A stretch of 45,118 bases of DNA from REEB85 sp018971455 (lineage in GTDB: Bacteria; Pseudomonadota; Alphaproteobacteria; Acetobacterales; Acetobacteraceae). A model generated the notes under the pieces. The model was not told where the DNA came from. It worked only from the letters and a program-made list of their open reading frames with translations, and searched no databases. Below are positions 1-6,793 of this stretch, one piece after another (positions within the stretch are counted from its first letter, which is position 1; every line of letters begins with the position of its first letter). The DNA lies in assembly GCA_028871195.1 (NCBI GenBank), contig JAGWNT010000022.1:1-45118 (forward strand), written 5' to 3'. Position numbers and translations under genes: made by a program.

Positions 1-44
1 GGCGCTGCTCGGCCGGGGGCGCCGCGGCACGGACATCGCCCGCC

Positions 45-551
45 CTACGGGTGGCGGTGGATCGGATCGACCCAATAGACCGCCTCGGGCTTCTCCACCG
101 GCTCGATGTCGATGTTGATCGCCACCGCCTCGTTGTCGCTGCGCACCAGCACGCATTCCAGCACCTCGTCGGCGCTGGCGTTGATCTCCTGGTGCGGCAC
201 GTAGGGCGGCACGAAGATGAAATCGCCGGCCTCGGCCTCGGCGACGAATTCCAGCCGCTCGCCCCAGCGCATCCTGGCCCGCCCGCGCACCACGTAGATC
301 ACGCTCTCCAGATGGCCGTGATGATGGGCGCCGGTCTTGGCGTCGGGCTGGATGCTCACCGTGCCGGCCCAGATCTTCTGCGCGCCGACGCGGGCATGGT
401 TGATCGCGGCCTGGCGGAACATCCCCGGCGTCTGCGCGGTGTTGGGGTCGAGCCGGTCGCCCTTGATCACCCGCACCCCATCATTGCGCCAGCGCGCCGC
501 GCCAGAATGATCATGGTCGTGGTCATGGTCGTGCTCATGATCGGGGGGCAT
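45..551 (-). CDS. Cupin-domain protein with His/Asp-rich N-terminus
   Basis: A 168-aa single-cupin protein. The N-terminus (residues 5-15) alternates His with Asp/Glu (HEHDHDHDHDH), a likely metal-binding tail. The cupin core follows: motif 1 has GAHHHGH at residues 74-80 with Glu82, and motif 2 has PPYVPHQ with His120, so the usual 3-His/1-Glu metal site looks complete. I chose the ATG at 551 because AGGA lies about 8 bases upstream and because the frame upstream of it, though open to 827, reads as low-complexity Arg/Ser/Ala sequence. It is divergent from the methyltransferase at 712. The substrate is unknown; cupins of this size range from enzymes to small-molecule sensors. Cytoplasmic, as no signal peptide is seen. 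The fold is secure, the role is not. Confidence 0.85.
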   Translation of the reverse strand: MPPDHEHDHDHDHDHSGAARWRNDGVRVIKGDRLDPNTAQTPGMFRQAAINHARVGAQKIWAGTVSIQPDAKTGAHHHGHLESVIYVVRGRARMRWGERLEFVAEAEAGDFIFVPPYVPHQEINASADEVLECVLVRSDNEAVAINIDIEPVEKPEAVYWVDPIHRHP

Positions 552-711
552 CGCAATCGTCCTGGCTGATGGCGCGGCGTGGGGATTCGCGCGGCTCGGA
601 AAGTTCCGCGGCAGGCGCGGGTCGGTGGCCAGACTACCGCAGATGCGCCACAGTACTGCAAATGTGCCAGAAGATGCGCCCGAGCCCCGCAAACGCGAGA
701 GAGTGGCCGCC

Positions 712-1977
712 ATGCCGACCGACCCCGCCGCGCCCCCTCTCTCCGCCCTGCAGCGCGATCTGCTGACCCGCCTGGAGCTGGAGGCGGCGATGCTGGCCGC
801 CCCCGACGACGACGCCGTGCGCCGCACCTATTTCGACCAGACCATCGGCTTCGCGTCCGTGCGCACCGGCCTGCTGCACGCCCTGCTGCCCGAACTCGGC
901 CACCCGCTCATCCTGCGCGGCGGCACCGCGGACGCGCTCAACTTCGCCCAGGTGTTCCGCGACGGCGCGGCGGACCTGCCGGTGCGGGCGACGCCGCTGC
1001 GCATTCTCGTGCTCGGCGCCTATATCGGCCTCGCCGCGGTGCGCCTGGCCCATCGCTTCCCGCGCGCCGAAATCGCCTGCGTCGAGCCGGTGGCCAGCAA
1101 TCACCGCATCCTGGCGCTCAACACCCTGCCCTACCGGCGCATCCGCGCGCTCAACATGGCCGCCTGGCACAGCACCACCCGGCTCGGCGTGGCGGACCGC
1201 CATTTCGGCGACTGGGGCACCCGCCTCGGCGAGCGCGTGGCCGGGCCGCGCACCATCCCGGCGGGCACGATCGCCGATCTGCTGGCCCTGCTCGGCTGGG
1301 ACCAGGTCGATTTCATCACCTGCGACATCATGGGCGCCGAACAGGCGGCCTTCGCCGATCCCGGGGCCGCCTGGCTGCACCGGCTCGACGCGCTCGCCGT
1401 CATCCCGCACGAGGGAGCCGCCCCCGGCGGCCTCGCCATCCTCGCCGCCTGCTTCGACCCCGAGCGCTTCGACGTGCAGGAGCATGCCGGCACGCGGCTC
1501 TACCAGCGCCGCCAGCCGCTGCGCGCCATCATCGGGCCGGACCGGCGCGACATGCCGCTGATCAGCGCCGAGCCCGGCCTGTTCCCCATCGCCCTGCAGG
1601 ATGTCGCCCCCACCGGGTGGGGCTTCTTCATCTTCGACGGCAGTTCCTGCCAGCTCCACCCCAACCCGCCCGAGGAGCGCCCGGCGCGGGCGATCTTCCC
1701 GCGCACGCTCGACGACCACACCCGTTTCCTCGCGACGCTGCTCCATGCCGGCCAGCAGGCCGGCCCGATCCGCTTCAGCCTGATCATCCAGCGCGAGGAC
1801 GGCGGCGAGGCGCTGGCCGCCCACCACACCCTGCCCGCCGGCGCCCGCCATGACTGGGAGATCGCCCTGCCCGCCCTCTCGGGCCGCCACCGCCTGATCC
1901 TGCAAACCGAAATGGCGGCGCCGGCACCCGGCATCGCCAATGCCTGGGCGCAGTGGATCGCGCCGCGAATCGGCTGA
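712..1977 (+). CDS. FkbM-like SAM-dependent methyltransferase with long C-terminal extension
   Basis: A 421-aa protein. Residues about 97-126 (RILVLGAYIGLAAV, then IACVEP) look like SAM-binding motif I and the acidic end of strand beta-2 of FkbM-type methyltransferases. Residues 200-210 (FITCDIMGAE) match the FkbM KIDVEGAE block, with Lys/Glu changed. The last ~170 residues are not part of a usual FkbM domain and I do not recognise them. The start at 712 has a purine-rich GCGAGAGAG just upstream; the frame is open further 5' (ATGs at 625 and 640), so the start is not certain. FkbM enzymes O-methylate sugars or small molecules; the substrate here is unknown. It stands alone between a divergent cupin gene and a convergent tlpA-like gene. 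Confidence 0.65.
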   Translation: MPTDPAAPPLSALQRDLLTRLELEAAMLAAPDDDAVRRTYFDQTIGFASVRTGLLHALLPELGHPLILRGGTADALNFAQVFRDGAADLPVRATPLRILVLGAYIGLAAVRLAHRFPRAEIACVEPVASNHRILALNTLPYRRIRALNMAAWHSTTRLGVADRHFGDWGTRLGERVAGPRTIPAGTIADLLALLGWDQVDFITCDIMGAEQAAFADPGAAWLHRLDALAVIPHEGAAPGGLAILAACFDPERFDVQEHAGTRLYQRRQPLRAIIGPDRRDMPLISAEPGLFPIALQDVAPTGWGFFIFDGSSCQLHPNPPEERPARAIFPRTLDDHTRFLATLLHAGQQAGPIRFSLIIQREDGGEALAAHHTLPAGARHDWEIALPALSGRHRLILQTEMAAPAPGIANAWAQWIAPRIG

Positions 1978-2014
1978 CCCGCAAGGACCAGTTCGCCCGG
2001 CGCGGCCCGATGCC

Positions 2015-2605
2015 CTAACCCACCAGCTTGCGGATCACCGCCTCGGTGGCGGGGCTCGCCCAATCCACCGCGCCCTCCACGCGGCCCTGCTCGCGGCCGG
2101 ACCGGTCGATGATCAGCGTGGTCGGCAGCCCGCGCCCGCCCCAGCCGCGCAGCACATCGCCCTTGGGGTCGAGCCAGACGCCGAGCGCGTCGATGCCGTG
2201 CGCGGCGTAGAACGGGCGCACCGCATCCGCCCCGGCGATGTCGGAGGAGAGCGGCAGCACCACGATCCCGGCCGGCGCCAGCGCGCGCGCCATCGCCTGC
2301 AGGGCCGGCATCTCGGCCACACACGGCGCGCACCAGGTGGCCCAGAGATTGACGATCACCCCCTTGCCGCGGAACTCGGCGAGGCGATGCACCCCGCCCA
2401 CCGCGTCGTAGAAGGGCAGATCGGCCGGCGGCGCCGGCGGCTGCCTGGCGATCAGCCCCGCCAGATCGGGCTGCAAGGCGCGGTTCGCCCCGCCCGGCGG
2501 CCCCTCCGGCCGGTGGATCGGCGGCGGTTTGCGCCACAGCGTGACGGCCGCTAGGGTCCCGGCCGCAATGGCGCCGGCCCCCAGCAGGACGGCGCGGCGT
2601 GTCAA
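2015..2605 (-). CDS. TlpA-like membrane-anchored or secreted thiol-disulfide oxidoreductase
   Basis: A 196-aa thioredoxin-fold protein. The N-terminus has a twin-Arg hydrophobic leader (TRRAVLLGAGAIAAG), either a signal peptide or a membrane anchor. The redox site is WCAPC (Cys92, Cys95) after the strand GVIVNLWAT. The cis-Pro loop is GLPTTLIID (residues 159-167). The family keeps periplasmic thiols reduced, for example in cytochrome c or cytochrome oxidase assembly. The start is taken as TTG at 2605 because GAGG lies 6 bases upstream and it sits just before the leader; no ATG is available in frame nearby. It is divergent from argH, an arrangement I recall from other alphaproteobacteria. Confidence 0.88.
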   Translation of the reverse strand: MTRRAVLLGAGAIAAGTLAAVTLWRKPPPIHRPEGPPGGANRALQPDLAGLIARQPPAPPADLPFYDAVGGVHRLAEFRGKGVIVNLWATWCAPCVAEMPALQAMARALAPAGIVVLPLSSDIAGADAVRPFYAAHGIDALGVWLDPKGDVLRGWGGRGLPTTLIIDRSGREQGRVEGAVDWASPATEAVIRKLVG

Positions 2606-2723
2606 AATCTGCCTCAATGGAATGCCTCTCGTGAGCCAGCCCCCAAACCCGCGCCCCGGCGAAGGCCAGCGTCCCGATGACGAGGCGCGTACCGACGACC
2701 AGAAGCGCAATGCCGAGGCCAAC

Positions 2724-4094
2724 ATGCAATGGGGCGGGCGCTTCGCCGCAGGCCCCTCGGTGGTGATGCAGGAGATAAATGCCTCGATCGGCTTCGACCG
2801 CAAGATGTGGCGCCAGGACATCCGCGGCTCGCGCGCCCATGCCGCCATGCTCGGGCGCATCGGCGTGCTGAGCGCCGAGGAGGTGCAGGCCATCGGCGCC
2901 GGGCTCGACGCCATCGCCGCCGACATCGAGGCCGGACTCTTCACCTTCGAGACCGCGCTCGAAGACATCCACATGAACATCGAGGCGCGGCTGACCGAGC
3001 GCATCGGCGATGCCGGCCGCCGCCTGCACACCGGGCGCAGCCGCAACGACCAGGTGGCGACCGATTTCCGCCTCTGGGTGCGCGACGCCATCGACGGGCT
3101 CGACTCCCAGATCGAGGAGGTGATGCGCGCCCTGGCCACCCGCGCCGGCGAATTCGCCGCTGACCCGATGCCCGGCTTCACCCATCTGCAGACCGCCCAG
3201 CCCGTCACCTTCGGCCATCATCTGCTCGCCTATGTCGAAATGCTGGCGCGCGACCGCGGCCGGCTGGCCGATTGCCGCCGGCGGCTCAATGAATGCCCGC
3301 TCGGCTCGGCGGCGCTGGCCGGCACCTCCTTCCCGCTCGACCGCCACATGACCGCCCGCGCGCTGGGCTTCGACCAGCCCACCGCCAACTCGCTCGACGC
3401 GGTGTCGGATCGCGATTTCGCGCTGGAGTTTCTCGCCGCCGCGGCCATCTCGGCGATGCACCTCTCCCGCCTCGCCGAGGAGATCGTCATCTGGTGCAGC
3501 GCGCCCTACCGCTTCATCCGCCTGTCGGACGCCTTCACCACCGGCAGCTCGATCATGCCCCAGAAGCGCAACCCGGACGCCGCCGAACTGGTGCGCGCCA
3601 AGACCGGCCGCGTGACCGGCGCGCTGGTCGGCCTGCTGACGGTGATGAAGGGCCTGCCGCTGGCCTACGCCAAGGACATGCAGGAGGACAAGGAGCCGGT
3701 ATTCGACGCCGCTGATGCCTGGGCGCTGTCGCTGGCGGCGATCGGCGGCATGGTGCGCGACATGGCGCCCGACACCGCCCGCCTGCGCGAGATGGCCGGC
3801 TCCGGCTTCGCCACCGCCACCGATCTGGCCGACTGGCTGGTGCGCGTGCTCAACCTGCCCTTCCGCGCCGCCCACCACGTCACCGGCCGGCTGGTCGCCC
3901 GCGCCGAGGCGCGCGGCGTCGATCTGGCCGGGCTCACGCTGGCCGAGATGCAGGCGGAGGAGCCGCGCATCACCGCCTCCGTGTTCGACGTGCTGAGCGT
4001 CGAGGCCTCGGTCGCCTCGCGGACCAGCTATGGCGGCACCGCGCCGGAGAACGTCGCCCGCCAGGCCGCCCAATGGCTCTCGGTGCTCGGATGA
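2724..4094 (+). CDS. argH: Argininosuccinate lyase
   Basis: A 456-aa enzyme that cleaves argininosuccinate to arginine and fumarate, the last step of arginine biosynthesis, in the cytoplasm as a homotetramer. The N-terminus MQWGGRF matches the family start, followed by HTGRSRNDQVATD (near residue 105) and the signature loop GSSIMPQKRNPD carrying the catalytic Ser. The start at 2724 has GAGG five bases upstream and gives the usual length (E. coli 457 aa); the frame is open to ATG 2622 and GTG 2631, which would add 30-odd Pro-rich residues. The stop overlaps the ATG of the next gene (ATGA), so the small lipoprotein is translationally coupled. Confidence 0.97.
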   Translation: MQWGGRFAAGPSVVMQEINASIGFDRKMWRQDIRGSRAHAAMLGRIGVLSAEEVQAIGAGLDAIAADIEAGLFTFETALEDIHMNIEARLTERIGDAGRRLHTGRSRNDQVATDFRLWVRDAIDGLDSQIEEVMRALATRAGEFAADPMPGFTHLQTAQPVTFGHHLLAYVEMLARDRGRLADCRRRLNECPLGSAALAGTSFPLDRHMTARALGFDQPTANSLDAVSDRDFALEFLAAAAISAMHLSRLAEEIVIWCSAPYRFIRLSDAFTTGSSIMPQKRNPDAAELVRAKTGRVTGALVGLLTVMKGLPLAYAKDMQEDKEPVFDAADAWALSLAAIGGMVRDMAPDTARLREMAGSGFATATDLADWLVRVLNLPFRAAHHVTGRLVARAEARGVDLAGLTLAEMQAEEPRITASVFDVLSVEASVASRTSYGGTAPENVARQAAQWLSVLG

Positions 4095-4222
4095 AGGCGG
4101 GCTGGGCCTGCCTCGCCCTGCTCGGGCTGCTGGCGCTGTCGGCCTGCGGCAAGAAGGGCCCGCCGGCGCCGCCCGGCCCGCCCGACCAGGTGACCTACCC
4201 GCGCATCTACCCGTCGCGGTAG
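4091..4222 (+). CDS. lptM: Small LptM (YifL)-like lipoprotein
   Basis: A 43-aa protein: a short hydrophobic signal (residues 4-16), lipobox LSAC with the lipidated Cys19, then GKKGPPAPPGPP and a 10-residue tail. The Cys-Gly-x-Lys-Gly-Pro start of the mature part is typical of LptM/YifL, an outer-membrane lipoprotein which in E. coli helps LptD oxidative folding. The ATG overlaps the argH stop by four bases. In many proteobacteria the order is argH-lptM-lysA; here lysA does not follow and the transcript runs into a long hairpin. The family assignment rests on this short motif and on position. Confidence 0.8.
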   Translation: MKAGWACLALLGLLALSACGKKGPPAPPGPPDQVTYPRIYPSR

Positions 4223-4278
4223 AGCCGCGTCCGGTCTGACGGACAACGAAAGCGGCTCAGTCGGATCGGACGCGGCTT
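4222..4278. terminator. Long stem-loop between convergent lptM and rmuC
   Basis: Arms at 4224-4233 and 4267-4276 are a perfect 10-bp inverted repeat (GCCGCGTCCG / CGGACGCGGC). The pairing continues inward through 4234-4240 / 4260-4266 with two G-T wobbles, giving a stem of about 17-19 pairs around a ~19-base loop. It ends the argH-lptM transcript and lies just before the rmuC stop on the other strand, so it can work in both directions. There is no T-run on either side. Confidence 0.6.
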
Positions 4279-4282
4279 CAGC

Positions 4283-5506
4283 CTATCCCTCGTCATCAGG
4301 CTCCGGCGCGCCGAGCAGCGCCTCGGCCTCCGCGCCGCCCACCGCCTCCACCCCGCGCAGCACCCGCTCTACCGCCCGCGTGCGCACGCGCGCCCGCTCG
4401 ATGGTGTTGGTGAAGGTGCCGGCCTGCTTGGCGAGGGCCGCGAAGACCTGGTCGATCTTGGCCATCTCGCCGCGGGTGGCGCCGAGCAGGCGGCCGATCT
4501 CGTCGGCCTTCTGCTCCAGCACCAGCGTCACATGGCCGAGATGGATGGTGCGCAGCAGGGCGGGAAACAGGCTCGGCCCCAGCACCACCACGCGATGCTC
4601 GCGGCCAAGCTCGTCGATCAACCCCGGCATGCGGGCGATTTCGGTATAGAGCCCGTCGGTCGGCACATACATCACGGCGAATTCCACCGTCGCCGGGGGG
4701 TGGATGTATTTGGTGGCGAGCTTCTTCGCCTCGTCGCGCACCCGCCGCTCGAGCGCCCGGCCCGCCGCCCGCTCGCCCTCGGCATCGCCCGCCTCGGCGG
4801 CGGCGAGCAGGCGCTCGTAATCCTCCACCGGAAACTTGGCGTCGATCGGCAGGCGCGCCCGCACAGCGCCGCGCATGGGCATGATGACGGCGAACTCCAC
4901 CGCGTCGTCGGAGTCCGGGCGCGGCTTCCAGTTGGTGTCGTAGGCGCCGGCCGGCAGGATGTCGTCGAGCATGGCGCGCAGCTGCGTCTCGCCCCAGCCG
5001 CCGCGCGTCTTGACGTTGCCGAACAGGCGCTTGATGTCGCCGATCTGCGCGGTCACCGCCTGCACGTCGCCCATCGCCTTCTGCACGGCGGCGAACTGCT
5101 CGGTGACGCGCGCGAAGCTCGTCGTCATCTGCTTCTCGACGGCGGCGTGGAGCTGCTCGTTCACCGTCTTCTGGATTTCGGCGAGCTTGGCCTCGTTGCC
5201 CTCGCGCAGCTCGCGCAGCCGCGCATCGAGGGCGGTCCGCATGTCGGCGATCGCGCCATTGACCTCCAGGCGAAGCTGCGCGCCGGCGGTGCTCGCCGAG
5301 GCGGTGAGCGCCCGCTCGGTCCCTTCGAGGCTGGCGCGCAGCGTCGCCGCCTCGCTGCGCTGCCCGGCCAGGCTCTGCTCGGCGAGCAGGCGAAGCTGCT
5401 GCAGCACGGCGGCATCGGGGCTGGCGCGGAAGGAGCGCAGCAGGGCGGCCAGCGAGGCCAGGGCGGCGACGGCCGAGAGGAGAATCGCAAGGGCAAGGAG
5501 GGTCAT
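4283..5506 (-). CDS. rmuC: DNA recombination protein RmuC
   Basis: A 407-aa protein with an N-terminal membrane helix (residues 2-22), a long coiled-coil region (about 35-160) and then the RmuC nuclease-like domain: IKRLFGNVKTRGGWGE, LPIDAKFPVEDYERLL and FAVMYVPTDGLYTEI are all family hallmarks. RmuC limits inversion at short inverted repeats and is a predicted PD-(D/E)XK-type nuclease; the DAK element at LPIDAKFP fits this. It is the last of three co-directional genes (helicase, MFS pump, rmuC), with 29 bases between the MFS stop and its ATG. No strong ribosome binding site is visible at the ATG, so the start rests on the membrane helix. Confidence 0.95.
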   Translation of the reverse strand: MTLLALAILLSAVAALASLAALLRSFRASPDAAVLQQLRLLAEQSLAGQRSEAATLRASLEGTERALTASASTAGAQLRLEVNGAIADMRTALDARLRELREGNEAKLAEIQKTVNEQLHAAVEKQMTTSFARVTEQFAAVQKAMGDVQAVTAQIGDIKRLFGNVKTRGGWGETQLRAMLDDILPAGAYDTNWKPRPDSDDAVEFAVIMPMRGAVRARLPIDAKFPVEDYERLLAAAEAGDAEGERAAGRALERRVRDEAKKLATKYIHPPATVEFAVMYVPTDGLYTEIARMPGLIDELGREHRVVVLGPSLFPALLRTIHLGHVTLVLEQKADEIGRLLGATRGEMAKIDQVFAALAKQAGTFTNTIERARVRTRAVERVLRGVEAVGGAEAEALLGAPEPDDEG

Positions 5507-5535
5507 GCCGCCACTCTGCCCCGCCGCACCGGCGG

Positions 5536-6726
5536 CTACCAGCGGCGCACCACCAGCCAGGCGGCCATGGCCGGCACCGCAAAGCCGGCCATCGTCGCCG
5601 CCATGCCCAGCCCGCCGAGCCGCGTCACCATCACGCCGACGACGAGGCCGGAGAGCGCGCCGGTGAGCATCTGCAGGCTGCCGATCAGCGCCGAGGCGGC
5701 ACCGGCCATCTGCGGCACGCGCTCGAGGGCGGCATGGGTGATGTTCGGCCCCACCAGGCCGCGCGCGAAGGTGCTGGCGAACATCAGCACCACCAGCGCC
5801 GGCAGCTCGAGCAGCCCGGTCGCGGCGAGCCCCGCGGCGGTGAGCCCGGCCAGCGCGGCGAGCAACAGGCCGCCGCCGAGCGGCAGGTCCGCCCCGATGC
5901 CGCGCGCGATCAGCCGCCGGTTCACCGCCGCCCCCGCGACGACGCCGGAGGTGATGATGGCGAACACCCCGCCGAAGGCCGGCACCGACATGTGCCGCAG
6001 CCCGAGCAGGACCAGCGGCGAGCCGGCGACGAAGGCGAAGACGTTGCCGATGCTCATCGCGCCGACCAGCCCGTAGCCGACGGTGCGCCCTTGGCGCAGC
6101 ACCGCGGCGTAGTGCACCACCGGCAGCTGGCGGCGCGTCTCGGGCAGGCCGAGCGCCGCGGCGCCGAGCAGCAGCAGGCCGGTCAGCGCGAGCAGGCCGA
6201 AGATGTCCCGCCAGCCGCCCAGGCGCAGCATCAGCCCGCCCAGCGTCGGCGCGATGATCGGCGCCACGCTGTAGACCATGCTGACGGTGGACAGCCGCGC
6301 CCGCGCCGCCGGCCCGTCGAACAGGTCGCGCAGAATGGCGAAGGACAGCACGGTGCCGACCGCGGCGCCCGCGCCCTGGGCGAGGCGGGCCGCCAGCAGG
6401 AACCCGACCGAGGGCGCCAGCGCGCAGACGAGCCCCGCCAGCGTGTAGAGCGCGAGGCCGCCGAGCAGGACGGGCCGGCGGCCGATCCGGTCGGAAAGCG
6501 GGCCCAGGATCACCTGCGCGCCGCCGAAGCCGGCCATGAACACGCTCAGCGTCAGCGCCGCCTGCGCCGTCGTCGCCGCGAGCCCGCCGGCGCCCCGCCC
6601 GAGTTCGAGCAGCGGCAGGCCGGGCAGGCCCATATCGGTCGACAGCACCGGCAACCCGGCCAGGGCGCCGATCAGCAAGGTGAAGCCGAGCGAATGGGGA
6701 CCGAGGCGCATGAGGGGCGCGACCAT
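5536..6726 (-). CDS. MFS drug-efflux transporter, Bcr/CflA type
   Basis: A 396-aa membrane protein with about 12 transmembrane helices. The loop between helices 2 and 3 reads GPLSDRIGRRPVLLGG, the MFS motif A, and helix 5 contains the motif C-like stretch MVYSVAPIIAPTLGG typical of drug/H+ antiporters and of the Bcr/CflA subfamily. It probably exports small hydrophobic compounds with proton exchange; the substrate cannot be told. The ATG at 6726 is preceded by a perfect inverted repeat (6733-6750) that may be an operator. An alternative ATG at 6711 exists. It lies between the helicase and rmuC on the same strand. Confidence 0.9.
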   Translation of the reverse strand: MVAPLMRLGPHSLGFTLLIGALAGLPVLSTDMGLPGLPLLELGRGAGGLAATTAQAALTLSVFMAGFGGAQVILGPLSDRIGRRPVLLGGLALYTLAGLVCALAPSVGFLLAARLAQGAGAAVGTVLSFAILRDLFDGPAARARLSTVSMVYSVAPIIAPTLGGLMLRLGGWRDIFGLLALTGLLLLGAAALGLPETRRQLPVVHYAAVLRQGRTVGYGLVGAMSIGNVFAFVAGSPLVLLGLRHMSVPAFGGVFAIITSGVVAGAAVNRRLIARGIGADLPLGGGLLLAALAGLTAAGLAATGLLELPALVVLMFASTFARGLVGPNITHAALERVPQMAGAASALIGSLQMLTGALSGLVVGVMVTRLGGLGMAATMAGFAVPAMAAWLVVRRW

Positions 6727-6732
6727 CCGGGT

Positions 6733-6750
6733 TTGCACCGCGAAGTGCAA
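6733..6750. promoter_or_regulatory. Inverted repeat upstream of the MFS gene
   Basis: A perfect 6-bp inverted repeat with 6-base spacer, TTGCAC-N6-GTGCAA, sits 7 bases before the MFS start codon. It could be an operator for a repressor of the pump or a small hairpin in the leader. No regulator gene is next to it, so the role is a guess. Confidence 0.4.
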
Positions 6751-6793
6751 CAACAACCCTGGCCGATTGCCGCCCTCCGCGGGGATTTCCCTG

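Noticed and set aside
552..827. N-terminal extension of the cupin protein
   Set aside because: The frame stays open but the residues are Arg/Ser/Ala-rich without features, overlap the divergent gene, and the ATG at 551 has its own ribosome binding site.
1500..4073. An 857-codon open frame on the minus strand opposite the methyltransferase and argH
   Set aside because: It is antisense to clear coding sequence, is rich in His, Gly, Gln and Arg, matches no family, and is expected from very high GC at third codon positions.
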